A stretch of DNA of 64,000 nt from Mycobacterium scrofulaceum (GCF_002086735.1 NZ_MVIJ01000024.1:22471-86470), one strand, 5' to 3'; shown: positions 24,993 through 33,544, numbered from the stretch's first letter. Notes: a model not told the origin generated them from the sequence alone. Program-made: numbers and translations.

Positions 24993-25618
24993 CTGGTGTT
25001 CTCGGCGGCCATGCGCACCGCGCTGTCGTAGAGGGCGGCCGCGTGCAACTCGAACAGCGCGGGCAGGTCGACGGAGTCGCCGCCGACCTCCTTGGCGACG
25101 AACAGGCCGTCGGCGCCGGCGATCGCGTAGGTGGCCAGCTGGCGGACCTGCGCGTCGCTCAGGCCGGGGGTGAGGTCCCGCAGGGCCGGGCTGAGCGTCT
25201 CGATTGCCCGGTCGCGCACGGCGAGGAACATCGCCCGCGCGCGCGGCTCGACGGGTCGGCGCTCGAGGGCGAGCATCAAGCCGAGGCGGAGAAAGTCGGG
25301 GGAGTCCAGCAGCGCCTTGGCGATCTGCATGGCGACCACGACCAGGCGCTCGCGGGCGCTGCCTTCGTCGGGCAGCTGCCACGCCGAAAGCCAGTGCGCG
25401 AAGCTGCGTTCGATGACCGCGGCGATCAGGTCGTCCTTGTCCTTGAAGTGCCAGTAGATCGAGCTGGCCGGCAGGCCGCACTTGGCGCTGACCAGCCCGA
25501 TGCTGGTGCCCTCATAGCCGCGCTCGCTGGCGATCTCGGTGGCCGCGTCCAGGATGCGGGCGCGGGAGGCCTCGCCGTCGGCTCGGCGCCGACGTGGTCG
25601 TTTGTCCGCGCTGGCCAC
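24989..25618 (-). CDS. TetR-family repressor of the meta-cleavage cluster
   Basis: A 209-residue regulator. The N-terminal helix-turn-helix is clear (ARILDAATEIASERGYEGTSIGLVSAKCGLPASSIYWHFKDKDDLIAAVIERSF), and the C-terminal ligand domain is typical and unassigned. It is the first gene of an operon with the dehydrogenase and aldolase, and is divergent from the hydroxylase-hydrolase-dioxygenase operon. Two near-palindromic sites in the 97-base gap (25651-25684) are its likely operators, which would make it control both arms and itself. The effector is presumably a pathway aromatic acid or its CoA ester; this is inference. Confidence 0.85.
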   Translation of the reverse strand: MASADKRPRRRRADGEASRARILDAATEIASERGYEGTSIGLVSAKCGLPASSIYWHFKDKDDLIAAVIERSFAHWLSAWQLPDEGSARERLVVVAMQIAKALLDSPDFLRLGLMLALERRPVEPRARAMFLAVRDRAIETLSPALRDLTPGLSDAQVRQLATYAIAGADGLFVAKEVGGDSVDLPALFELHAAALYDSAVRMAAENTR

Positions 25619-25650
25619 TGCAACTCCTTACCGGATCCGACCTTGACTCT

Positions 25651-25684
25651 GTAGTGATCGTTACACTACCGTAGTGATCGCTAC
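25651..25684. promoter_or_regulatory. Twin TetR operators GTAGTGATCGYTAC
   Basis: Two 14-bp near-palindromes centred on GATC, GTAGTGATCGTTAC (25651-25664) and GTAGTGATCGCTAC (25671-25684), are spaced 20 bp centre to centre, that is on the same face of the helix. They occupy the divergent promoter gap between tetR (start 25618) and the MhpA-like gene (start 25716), as expected for an autoregulated TetR repressor binding two dimers. Confidence 0.65.
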
Positions 25685-25715
25685 ATAACAAGCCGACACG
25701 AAGGCGAGGACCGCG

Positions 25716-27299
25716 ATGGACGAGAGCCCGGCCTATGACGTGGCGGTGATCGGTTATGGTCCCACGGGCGCCACGGCGGCGAATCTCCTTGGCCGCCTGG
25801 GCCTCAGCGTCGTCGTGATCGAGCGCGATCCCGACGTGTACGGGCGGGCGCGGGCCATCTCGACCGACGAGGAGGTCATGCGCGTCTGGCAGTCGGTGGG
25901 CCTGGCGGACCGGCTGCAGCGCGACATGCTGCCCGACCGGCCGCTGGCCTGGGTCGGCGCCGACGGCGTGCCGTTCGTCGAGACCACGATGACGCCCCGC
26001 GGCTGTGGGCACCCGCCGCAGCAGTTCCTGTACCAGCCGGCGGTGGACCACGTGCTTCGTGCGGGTGTAGAGCGCTTCCCCAACGTCGAGGTGCTGCTCG
26101 AGCACGACTGCCTGCGGGCGGCCAACCTCGACTCGTCCGTCGAGCTGATGCTGGCGGACCTGCGCACCGACACCTTCAAACGCGTGCGCGCCTCGTACGT
26201 GATCGCGGCCGACGGCGGGTCGTCACCGACCCGCGGCCAACTAGGGATCGGCTACGACGGCCGCACCTACGCCGAACGCTGGGTTGTCATCGACACCAAG
26301 GTGATTCGCCCGTGGGACGGCCACGACCGGCTGCGCTTCCATTGCAATCCCGCGCGCCCGACCGTGGACTGCCCCACGCCGCTGGGGCATCACCGCTGGG
26401 AGTACCCCGCGCGTGCCGGCGAGGACGAGGAGCGACTCGTCACCGACGAGGCCGTGTGGGAAGTCTTGCGCGATCAGGGCGTCACCGAGGACCAGGTGAA
26501 GATCCTGCGTGCCGTCATCTACAGCCACCACGTGCGCGTCGCCGACCGATGGCGTGCCGGGCGCGTCTTTCTGGCCGGCGACGCGGCGCATGCCATGCCG
26601 CCCTGGATCGGCCAGGGCATGTCGGCCGGGGTGCGCGACGTGGCCAACCTATGCTGGAAACTCGCGGCCGTGGTGCGCGGGCGGGCGCCCGAGTCGCTGC
26701 TCGACAGCTACCAGGTCGAGCGCAAACCGCACGTCGTCGAGGTCACCCGCCGGGCGGTACTCAACGGGCGGCTGATCACCGAACGCCGAAAGTCGTTGGC
26801 GTGGTTGCGCGATCACCTGCTGCGCGCCGTGACCCGGGTGCCCGGTGCGCTCAAGGCCGGGCAGGGACTGATCTGGATTCCGCCCGCGCATTACCCCGAC
26901 GGGTTTTTCGCGGCCGATGCCCACGCCGCCGTGGGGTGGCAGCTCCCGCAGCCGTGGGTCACCGACGCCGCCGGCAACAGGGTGCGCCTGGACGACGCCC
27001 TCGGCGGGGGTTGGGCCGTCTTGCGTCGCGGTGCGGCGCCACCGGGCGCCGATCGGTGGGAGCGGCTGGGAGCGGTCTCGCTGGCCGTCACCAGAGGCGC
27101 GCCGGCGGCGGGTGCGATCCGTGACGACGACGGGACGCTGACGCGCTGGCTGCGCGACAGGAAGGCCAGCTCGGTCGTGGTGCGCCCCGACGGATTCGTC
27201 TTCGCCGCCGCCGCTGCCGGGGATCGCCTGCCGCCGCCGACCGGCCTCACCGATCTGACCCCACCCGTCCCGGCCGCCTCCCTCGGAGTCCCCGCATGA
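25716..27299 (+). CDS. FAD-dependent aromatic hydroxylase (MhpA-like)
   Basis: A 527-residue class A flavoprotein monooxygenase. FAD is bound by VAVIGYGPTGATAANLLG (residues 9-26) with the ERDPDVYGRARAI segment, the DG motif is VIAADGGSSPTRGQLG, and the GD motif is VFLAGDAAHAMPPWIGQGMSAGVRDVANL. The C-terminal thioredoxin-like region (SSVVVRPDGFVFAAA) is typical of phenol/3-(3-hydroxyphenyl)propionate hydroxylases. It would insert oxygen next to an existing phenolic hydroxyl to form a catechol for the dioxygenase two genes downstream. The stop overlaps the next start (ATGA). The precise phenolic substrate is inferred from family only. Confidence 0.87.
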   Translation: MDESPAYDVAVIGYGPTGATAANLLGRLGLSVVVIERDPDVYGRARAISTDEEVMRVWQSVGLADRLQRDMLPDRPLAWVGADGVPFVETTMTPRGCGHPPQQFLYQPAVDHVLRAGVERFPNVEVLLEHDCLRAANLDSSVELMLADLRTDTFKRVRASYVIAADGGSSPTRGQLGIGYDGRTYAERWVVIDTKVIRPWDGHDRLRFHCNPARPTVDCPTPLGHHRWEYPARAGEDEERLVTDEAVWEVLRDQGVTEDQVKILRAVIYSHHVRVADRWRAGRVFLAGDAAHAMPPWIGQGMSAGVRDVANLCWKLAAVVRGRAPESLLDSYQVERKPHVVEVTRRAVLNGRLITERRKSLAWLRDHLLRAVTRVPGALKAGQGLIWIPPAHYPDGFFAADAHAAVGWQLPQPWVTDAAGNRVRLDDALGGGWAVLRRGAAPPGADRWERLGAVSLAVTRGAPAAGAIRDDDGTLTRWLRDRKASSVVVRPDGFVFAAAAAGDRLPPPTGLTDLTPPVPAASLGVPA

Positions 27300-28156
27300 C
27301 CACCACCCAATTGACCGAACGCACCGTCGCGGTCGCAGGAAAACCGATCTTCGTCTCCGAAACCGGGACCGGCCCCGCCGTGGTCATGCTGCACGGCGGC
27401 GGCCCCGGCGCCTCGGGGGTGTCCAACTATTCGCGCAACATCGACGCTCTGGCAAGGCATTTCCGCGTCATCGTGCCCGACATGCCCGGCTACGGCCGGT
27501 CGGCCAAAGGCGTCGACCAGAACGACCCGTTCGGCTACCTGGCCGACATGATCCGCGGCCTGATCGACGAACTCGGCATCGACACCGCCCACCTCGTCGG
27601 CAACTCCTACGGCGGTGCGGCGGCCCTGCGCCTGGCTCTGGACGCGCCGCACCGGGTCGGCAAATTGGTCCTGATGGGTCCGGGCGGGATCGGTACCACC
27701 AGGGGCCTGCCCACCGCCGGATTGCGGAGCCTGCTGTCCTACTACGGCGGTGGCGGGCCGAGCCGGGACAAGCTCGAGAGGTTCATCCGGACCTTCCTGG
27801 TCTACGACGGCACCGCGGTGCCCGACGAGCTGATCGAGCTGCGCTACCGCGCGTCGATCGACCCGGAGGTCGTCGCGGACCCGCCGCTGCGCCGCCCCTC
27901 GGGGCCGACGGCCCCGCGTACCTTGTGGCGGATGGACCTGACCCGTGACGGCCGGCTCAAGGCCCTGACGACGCCGACGCTCGTCCTGTGGGGCCGCGAG
28001 GACAAGGTCAACCGTCCCGCGGGTGGCCCGATGCTGTTCAACCTGCTGCCGAACGCGGAGTTGGTGATGACCTCGCACACCGGGCACTGGATGCACTGGG
28101 AACGCGCCGAGTTGTTCAACCGGCTTGTCGTCGAGTTCCTGGAGCGCCGGCGATGA
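27296..28156 (+). CDS. Meta-cleavage product C-C hydrolase (MhpC/HsaD-like)
   Basis: A 286-residue alpha/beta hydrolase. The nucleophile Ser104 lies in LVGNSYGGAAALRLALD, the acid Asp is in LVLWGREDKVN, and the His is in SHTGHWMHWERAELFN. HGGGPGASGVSNYSRNIDALARHFRVIVPDMPGYGRS is the conserved start of meta-cleavage-product hydrolases. It should hydrolyse the ring-opened dienoate made by the extradiol dioxygenase, releasing a carboxylic acid and 2-hydroxypenta-2,4-dienoate. It overlaps both neighbours by four bases. Confidence 0.9.
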   Translation: MTTTQLTERTVAVAGKPIFVSETGTGPAVVMLHGGGPGASGVSNYSRNIDALARHFRVIVPDMPGYGRSAKGVDQNDPFGYLADMIRGLIDELGIDTAHLVGNSYGGAAALRLALDAPHRVGKLVLMGPGGIGTTRGLPTAGLRSLLSYYGGGGPSRDKLERFIRTFLVYDGTAVPDELIELRYRASIDPEVVADPPLRRPSGPTAPRTLWRMDLTRDGRLKALTTPTLVLWGREDKVNRPAGGPMLFNLLPNAELVMTSHTGHWMHWERAELFNRLVVEFLERRR

Positions 28157-29157
28157 GCCCCTCGGTGTTCGGGCGCGTCCACCTCGGTTACGTGGTGATC
28201 GAGACCCAAAAGTTCGGCGACTGGCGACGATTCGGGCGTGACGCCATCGGCATGCACTGCGACGACGAAGCGACCGACGCCATGCGATTCCGCCTCGACG
28301 ACAACGAGTGCCGCTTCCTGCTGCAACGCGGTCCGGCCGAGGACGCCACCGCGCTCGGCTGGCAACTCGACGACCACGACACGTTCGACACCGTCCTCGC
28401 CCGCGTCACGCGGCACGGTGTGCCGCTGACCGAGGGCACTGACGAGGAGGCGGCGCTACGCGGCGTGGAACGGCTGGTCCGCTTCCCGGGCCCCAACGGC
28501 CTGACCCAGGAGGTTTTCATCCGCGCGCGGCCCGGTGCCGCGCCGCTGGACATGGCCGCGGGCGGCGGATTCGTCACCGGCGCAGCGGGTTTGGGTCATG
28601 TCGCCGTCACCACGACGAAGCCCCACCAGCTGCGCGGTTACTACGACGCGGTGCTGGACGCGCGGCTGTCCGACTACATCGACGAGACGATCAGCGGGCT
28701 GAGGTTCAAGATCCGCTTCCTGCGCTTCAACGAGCGGCACCACACCGTGGCGATCGCATCGGTCAACCGCCTGCGGCTGAACCCGATCCGCACCCGGGTC
28801 CAGCACGTCAACGTCCAGGTCGCCGAGCTCGACGACATGACCGCCGCCTACCAGCGCGTCACGCAATCGGGATTCCGGATGGCGCTCGGGGTGGGCCAGC
28901 ACACCAACGACAAGGAGCTGTCCTTCTACGCCGTCACGCCCTCGGGATTCGAATGGGAGGTCGGCTGGAATCCGATCGTCGTCGACGAGGACACCTGGGA
29001 ACCCACCACCCACCGGGGCATCAGCATCTGGGGCCATACCCCCGAGGGGCAGACCATCGTCGACAAACTCACCCAGTTCAAGGCCGGCGCGGCTTCCTTG
29101 CTGCACCACGAGGACACGGTGCCCGCACTGGCGGGAGCGGGCATCCCCGACCACTGA
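28153..29157 (+). CDS. Type I extradiol catechol dioxygenase (VOC/BphC-like)
   Basis: A 334-residue two-domain vicinal-oxygen-chelate dioxygenase. The Fe2+ ligands in the C-terminal domain are His149 (AAGLGHVAVTT), His218 (RVQHVNVQVAE) and Glu269 (TPSGFEWEVGW); the N-terminal domain lacks a metal site, as in BphC. ELSFYAVTPSGFEWEVGWNP is the family signature. It cleaves a catechol beside the diol. Pairing a hydroxylase of MhpA type with a type I dioxygenase rather than the LigB-type MhpB resembles actinobacterial hydroxyphenylpropionate clusters. It is the last gene of the operon. Confidence 0.92.
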   Translation: MSPSVFGRVHLGYVVIETQKFGDWRRFGRDAIGMHCDDEATDAMRFRLDDNECRFLLQRGPAEDATALGWQLDDHDTFDTVLARVTRHGVPLTEGTDEEAALRGVERLVRFPGPNGLTQEVFIRARPGAAPLDMAAGGGFVTGAAGLGHVAVTTTKPHQLRGYYDAVLDARLSDYIDETISGLRFKIRFLRFNERHHTVAIASVNRLRLNPIRTRVQHVNVQVAELDDMTAAYQRVTQSGFRMALGVGQHTNDKELSFYAVTPSGFEWEVGWNPIVVDEDTWEPTTHRGISIWGHTPEGQTIVDKLTQFKAGAASLLHHEDTVPALAGAGIPDH

Positions 29158-29189
29158 TCGACGCCGGGGCATCAGGCGCCCAAGGACCG

Positions 29190-30098
29190 TCAGCTTCGCA
29201 GCGCCTGCTGCCATGACAGGATGCGTTCGGCAAGTTCGGGGCCAGAGTCTTCCTGGATGAAGTGGCTGGCGTGGATGCGGGCGTGCGGCTGGCCCGCGGC
29301 GCCGGGAACGTGCTTGATCAGGGGACGATCCGCCTGCCCGAGGATGGGGTCGCGGGCCCCGAAGATCGCCAGGAAGGGCTTTTCCCATTGGCCCAGAGCC
29401 TTCCATGCGGCCCGGTTGGCGGGGACCGCCGGATCTTCCGGCGAGGTCGGCACCAGTTGCGGGAAGGCGCGGGCCCCGGCCTGATACGTCTTGTCGGGAA
29501 ACGGTGCGTCGTACCCCGCCCGCACCCTGGCGGAGACGCGGCGGACCGTTCCCACGGAGACGATGCGGCCGGAGGGCAGCACGGGGGAGTAGCGCGCGAA
29601 CGCCCGCCACGCGTAGAAGGCCGGCGGGGTGCGCCGCTCCGCGGTGGGCAGGAAACCGTTCGCCACCACCAGCCGCGCGATGCGGTCCCCCTGCTCGGCG
29701 GCGATGCGAAGCCCGATCAGCGAACCCCAGTCCTGGACGAACAGCGTCACGTCCTTGAGGTTCAGGCGCTCGAACCAGGAGGTCACCCAGTCGACGTGGC
29801 GCTGATAGGTGTAATCCTCCATCCGGCTGGGCTTGTCCGAGCGGCCGAAGCCGATCAGGTCGGGCGCGAGCACGCGGTTCCCGGCGTCGGCCAGCGGCTG
29901 GATCATCGTCCGGTAGAGGTAGCTCCACGTGGGCTCCCCGTGCAGGAGCACGATCGGCGGCCCGTCGGCCGGGCCCTCGTCGAGAAAGTGCATGCGGAGC
30001 CGCTGGGTGTCGCTTGCCGCGACGTCGAGGTAGTTCGCTACGAACGGATATCCCTCCAGGTTTTCGAATCGGGAATCCGGGGTTCGTAGCACATGCAT
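29190..30098 (-). CDS. Haloalkane dehalogenase-like alpha/beta hydrolase
   Basis: A 302-residue hydrolase of haloalkane dehalogenase subfamily I. HGEPTWSYLYRTM carries the oxyanion hole, the nucleophile is Asp123 with halide-binding Trp124 in FVQDWGSLIGLRIA, the catalytic acid is Asp in FGARDPILGQAD, and the His is in IHASHFIQEDSGPELAERI. An Asp nucleophile separates it from serine hydrolases. GGAGGAG upstream of ATG 30098 fixes the start. It is similar in type to the mycobacterial DhmA/Rv2296 proteins. Convergent with the dioxygenase gene; the natural substrate is unknown, and epoxide or ester hydrolysis cannot be excluded. Confidence 0.85.
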   Translation of the reverse strand: MHVLRTPDSRFENLEGYPFVANYLDVAASDTQRLRMHFLDEGPADGPPIVLLHGEPTWSYLYRTMIQPLADAGNRVLAPDLIGFGRSDKPSRMEDYTYQRHVDWVTSWFERLNLKDVTLFVQDWGSLIGLRIAAEQGDRIARLVVANGFLPTAERRTPPAFYAWRAFARYSPVLPSGRIVSVGTVRRVSARVRAGYDAPFPDKTYQAGARAFPQLVPTSPEDPAVPANRAAWKALGQWEKPFLAIFGARDPILGQADRPLIKHVPGAAGQPHARIHASHFIQEDSGPELAERILSWQQALRS

Positions 30099-30212
30099 AT
30101 TCAGCTCCTCCGATAGGCGGGCGCGTCTGCTAGCCTCTCGCGACAACGCGTGTTCGTCTAGGGGGAGATTTCCCTGGGCCAGACGTCGTGTGGACATTAA
30201 ACTGGCTTGTTC

Positions 30213-30941
30213 ATGGCGATTCGGCGCGCGGTCCTGGTCATTGCCGACATCAGCGGCTACACGCACTACATGCAATGGAACCGCACCCACTTGGCCCACG
30301 CCCAATTGACGGTGGCGGGGCTGCTGGAGTCGGTGATCGACTCCGGCAGAGGTCTGAAGCTGGCCAAGCTGGTGGGCGACGCCGCGTTCTTCTGGGCGCC
30401 CGACGGCGACGCCAAAGTGCTCGTGTGCGACCGGCTGTCCCGGATGCGCGAGGCATTCATCGCGCGGCGGGAGCGCTTCAAGAAGGACCTCGCGTGCGAG
30501 TGCGCGAGTTGCGCACAGCTGGACAACCTGTCCCTGAAGTTCGTCGTGCACCAGGGAGAGGTGGCGGAGCAACGGGTGAAGCGCCACGTCGAGCTCGCCG
30601 GCTACGACGTCATCCTGGTGCACCGGATGCTGAAAAACACGGTGCCCGTGGTCGAATACGTCCTGATGACCGATCCCGTCGCGGCGTGCCTCGACGAGCC
30701 GGTGCGCACGCTGTGCAAACCGCTCATGCACGTCTTCGACGACATCGGGGAGACGTCGACGCACTACCTCGACCTCGCGGCGGGGCAGGTCTCCGTGGGG
30801 CCGCCCGAGTCCAGCTTCCTTCGCCGGCTCGGGGCGACGGTCAAGCTGGAGCTGAGCTCGCTGCCGTTCATGCTGGGGTTCAAGGAGCCCGCCGAGGGCT
30901 TCCGTAACCTGGGCCGCGGCGCCGAGGAGATCCCCGCCTAG
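30213..30941 (+). CDS. DUF2652 protein resembling a class III nucleotide cyclase
   Basis: A 242-residue cytosolic protein. ADISGYTHYM (Asp12) and GLKLAKLVGDAAFFW (Asp56) reproduce the two metal-binding Asp motifs of class III adenylyl/guanylyl cyclases, followed by a Cys cluster (CECASCAQLDNLSLKFVVHQGEV) and a C-terminal region that binds no recognised ligand. A transition-state Asn/Arg pair typical of active cyclases is not obvious, so the protein could be a cyclase, a pseudocyclase or a nucleotide sensor. ATG 30213 gives MAIRRAVLVIADISGYT; no strong ribosome site is seen. Convergent with the aminotransferase; a 14-bp palindrome GCGCTAGCTAGCGC spans the two stops. Confidence 0.65.
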   Translation: MAIRRAVLVIADISGYTHYMQWNRTHLAHAQLTVAGLLESVIDSGRGLKLAKLVGDAAFFWAPDGDAKVLVCDRLSRMREAFIARRERFKKDLACECASCAQLDNLSLKFVVHQGEVAEQRVKRHVELAGYDVILVHRMLKNTVPVVEYVLMTDPVAACLDEPVRTLCKPLMHVFDDIGETSTHYLDLAAGQVSVGPPESSFLRRLGATVKLELSSLPFMLGFKEPAEGFRNLGRGAEEIPA

Positions 30942-30947
30942 CGCTAG

Positions 30948-32150
30948 CTAGCGCGTGTTGTCCGCGAGGGCGCGGCCCATCCGGGACACGGCCTCGGTGA
31001 GAATGGCCCGCGAGGTCGCGAAGTTCAGCCGGACGTGCCCCTCGCCACCGGTTCCGAAAACGTGACCCGAACTGAGCGCGACCCGCGCGTGGTCGAGGAA
31101 CCACAGGGCGGGCCCGGACAGGTCGGAGACTACCGCGAGGCCCGCGGCGGCCTCCTCTCCCAGGCCTAGCGCCCGGCAATCGAGCCACCCGAGGTAAGTC
31201 CCCTGCGGCCGTTGGTATTTCACGCCCGGCAGATGCTCGGCGATCAGATCGCCGAGCAGTGTCCGGTTTTCATCCAGGCCTTGCAGGAGGGCGTCGAGCC
31301 AGGCGCCCCCGGTGCGGAAGGCCTCGGCGTGGGCGATGACGCCGAGGTGGCTCGGCCCGTGGCTGACCTCCTCCGGCATGCCGTGCAGGTCCGCGGCCGC
31401 CTCCGCGCCGGCGATCGCCAGGGCCGCCTTGAGCCCGGACAGGTTCCAGGCCTTCGACGCGGACGTCAGGGCGAAGGCGTTCTCCGCGCCGGGCACGGTC
31501 AGGAACGGGGTGAAACGCGCGCCCGGCAAGACGACGGGCGCGTGGATTTCGTCCGACACCACCCGGACGCCCGACCGGCGGGCGAGCTCGGCGACGCCGC
31601 GCAATTCCTCGGCGGTGTGCACCGACCCCGTCGGGTTGTGCGGATTGCACAACAGGTACGCGACCTTGCCGCCCCCGGCGGCCGCACGCGCGAACGCTTC
31701 CGCCAAGGCGCCCAGATCGATTCGGCCCTCGGTGTCCAGCGGGGCCTCGACGATCCGGCGGCCGTCGTGTGTGACAAAGGCGTAGAACGGGGCGTACACG
31801 GGCGGGTTGACGACGACCGCGTCGCCGCGGTCGGTGACCAGACGTAACAGCTCGACGGCGCCGAGCATGACGTCGGGAACGATCGCCGTCCGGCCGACCG
31901 GCAGGTCATGCCATTGCCAACGCTGCGCGGCGAACTCGCCGACCGCCTCGGCGAACGCGGTGCCGCACGGGTATCCGGTGTCACCGAGGTCGATGGCGCG
32001 GCGGAGCGCGTCGGCCACCGTGGGCGCCAGCGGGACGTCCATCTCCGCGACCCACAGCGGCAAGACGTCGGCCGGATGCGCGCGCCACTTCATGCTGGTG
32101 CGCAGCCGCAATTGCTGCAGCGTGAGTTCCTCGAGTGGGTTAACCGTCAC
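30948..32150 (-). CDS. MalY/PatB-family PLP aminotransferase or C-S lyase
   Basis: A 400-residue fold-type I PLP enzyme. Lys233 in ALTSASKAWNLSGLKAAL binds PLP, CNPHNPTG is the substrate/PLP region, and VVSDEIHAPVVLPG carries the Asp that contacts the pyridine nitrogen. The start WVAEMDVPLAPTV matches MalY/PatB proteins, which act as cystathionine beta-lyases and sometimes as aminotransferases. GTG 32150 is used. It follows the DapB-like reductase gene by nine bases on the same strand, so the two are probably co-transcribed. Confidence 0.85.
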   Translation of the reverse strand: MTVNPLEELTLQQLRLRTSMKWRAHPADVLPLWVAEMDVPLAPTVADALRRAIDLGDTGYPCGTAFAEAVGEFAAQRWQWHDLPVGRTAIVPDVMLGAVELLRLVTDRGDAVVVNPPVYAPFYAFVTHDGRRIVEAPLDTEGRIDLGALAEAFARAAAGGGKVAYLLCNPHNPTGSVHTAEELRGVAELARRSGVRVVSDEIHAPVVLPGARFTPFLTVPGAENAFALTSASKAWNLSGLKAALAIAGAEAAADLHGMPEEVSHGPSHLGVIAHAEAFRTGGAWLDALLQGLDENRTLLGDLIAEHLPGVKYQRPQGTYLGWLDCRALGLGEEAAAGLAVVSDLSGPALWFLDHARVALSSGHVFGTGGEGHVRLNFATSRAILTEAVSRMGRALADNTR

Positions 32151-32159
32151 CCGGGCAGA

Positions 32160-33254
32160 TTATGCGACGAACGCGTGCCTGGGGATCGTCAGTGGCAGGT
32201 CGACGGAGCTCAGCAGCCCGGGTTCTGCCGCAACGACATACGGCACGGCGTTAACGACGCGCATCGCGGTCGCGACCATCGCGCCGGCGCCCGAGGTCAT
32301 TCCGCCGACCCCGGCCTTGCGCGGATCCTTCAGCGTCGCCGCCAAGGTGCAGTCGATGTCCGGATCGCCGCTGATCATCACCCGATAGGACAGGTCCCCG
32401 ATCCCGGTCGGCCAGCCCGGGGCGACGTCGTGGGCGAGCCGGGTGACGTGCTCGATGACGATCGCCTCCCGGCCGTCGACCACGCCGATCGCCCGCATGC
32501 GCAACGCCCCGCAGGTTCCGGCCTCGACGGTGCCCATGGCGACCTCGAGCGTCCGGTTGGTGACCGCGCGGTCGAAGAATTCGCGGATTTCCTGGATTTC
32601 GACGCCGAGCGCGCCGGCGACCAACCGGAGTTGGCCCTGCCATTCGCCGGCGATCGCGCCGGGGAAGCCGATCCAGGGCTGGTAGTCGAGCGGCCGGCCG
32701 AAACCCAGCGCGTCGCTCATGATGTCGGGGACGCCGTAGTCGTCGTACAGGCCGATCTCGAACGCATGAATCTTCTCGATCGACGACGACTGGGTGGAGA
32801 GCACCAGCGGCAGGTAGTCGGCGGCGAAGCCCGGCTCGATCCCCGACGCGTACAGCGACACCTGGCCCAGCTTGGCCGCCGCGACCAGCTGGTCGCGCCA
32901 CTCCGCCGGTTCGTAGGCGTGCGGGTTGACCAGCCGGGTGGTGCTGGTCGTGACGACGTTGATGCCGGACTCGAGCAGCCTGACGTAATCCGGGATGGCC
33001 AGCGCGTCGCGCTCGGGGCCGCTGGCCGCATAGATGACGCAGTCGGGCTTCAGCGCGATCAGTGCGTCCGCATCGGTGGTTGCCTTCAGGCCGATCGGTT
33101 CGCCGTTGGCGAGCTCGCCGGCGTCCCTGCCGTCTTTCTCCGGCGAGTGCACCCACACGCCGACCAGTTCCAGATCGGGGCGGTGCTGGATGGTCCGGAT
33201 GGCGATCGACCCGATGCCGCCCGTCGCCCACACCACCACGCGGTGAGCCGTCAT
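32160..33254 (-). CDS. DapB-like NAD(P)H-dependent reductase (amine dehydrogenase-like)
   Basis: A 364-residue dinucleotide-binding protein. The N-terminal Rossmann fold is VVVWATGGIGSIAIRTIQHRPDLELVGVWVH, and TDADALIALKPDCVIYAASG and GINVVTTSTTRLVNP match the dihydrodipicolinate reductase-like family common in mycobacteria. GAGGAGG upstream fixes the ATG at 33254. The gap to 33407 contains a 22-bp palindrome also found near the TetR gene at 35.5 kb, so it may be part of that regulon. Reaction not known; the neighbouring PLP enzyme suggests amine or amino-acid chemistry. Confidence 0.75.
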   Translation of the reverse strand: MTAHRVVVWATGGIGSIAIRTIQHRPDLELVGVWVHSPEKDGRDAGELANGEPIGLKATTDADALIALKPDCVIYAASGPERDALAIPDYVRLLESGINVVTTSTTRLVNPHAYEPAEWRDQLVAAAKLGQVSLYASGIEPGFAADYLPLVLSTQSSSIEKIHAFEIGLYDDYGVPDIMSDALGFGRPLDYQPWIGFPGAIAGEWQGQLRLVAGALGVEIQEIREFFDRAVTNRTLEVAMGTVEAGTCGALRMRAIGVVDGREAIVIEHVTRLAHDVAPGWPTGIGDLSYRVMISGDPDIDCTLAATLKDPRKAGVGGMTSGAGAMVATAMRVVNAVPYVVAAEPGLLSSVDLPLTIPRHAFVA

Positions 33255-33354
33255 CTTGGTCCTCCTCAGGTGCGGGCGCGTCGCGCTGAAAGTCACCGCG
33301 GCCGTGGCTCTTACGTCGCAAGCTAACAGCCGCTCGTCAGCGCGGTCAAGAGGT

Positions 33355-33376
33355 TAAGAGAGCGGACACTATCTTA
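33355..33376. promoter_or_regulatory. Putative TetR operator A (22 bp)
   Basis: Inverted repeat with arms TAAGAGAGCG and CACTATCTTA around GA; the arms match at 8 of 10 positions. The geometry (10-bp arms, 2-bp spacer) and the right arm CACTATC(C/T)TA are shared with the palindrome at 35445-35466 next to the TetR gene. It lies between the divergent reductase (start 33254) and the LLM remnant and gene (33407, 33545). Confidence 0.5.
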
Positions 33377-33406
33377 TCGAACAAATTTTTGGTTAGGGTG
33401 CTGCTG

Positions 33407-33508
33407 GTGTTCACCCTCAGGTTCGACATGCGCGCTCCCGGTTGGCCCGGGTCGGCCGCCGGTCTGTACGCCCACGCTGCCGCTTTACGCCGTCGACTGA
33501 ACGTGTAA
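33407..33508 (+). pseudogene. Truncated 5' copy of the LLM oxidoreductase gene
   Basis: Thirty-three codons from GTG read VFTLRFDMRAPGWPGSAAGLYAHAAA and then end at TAA. The first 20 codons align, in DNA and protein, with the start of the intact LLM gene 138 bases downstream (VYTLRFDMRDPEWAAPPTDLYAAAP). The rest of the gene is missing. It looks like what is left of a tandem duplicate, now lying between the operator and the intact gene. It may still be translated as a leader. Confidence 0.7.
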
Positions 33509-33544
33509 CGTACGTCGAACGAATAGCCTGGCTAGGAGTCTGCC

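Noticed and set aside
30941..30954. GCGCTAGCTAGCGC palindrome as an operator
   Set aside because: It spans the two convergent stop codons and has no promoter nearby; it may be a small terminator or chance pairing of TAG/CTA stops.
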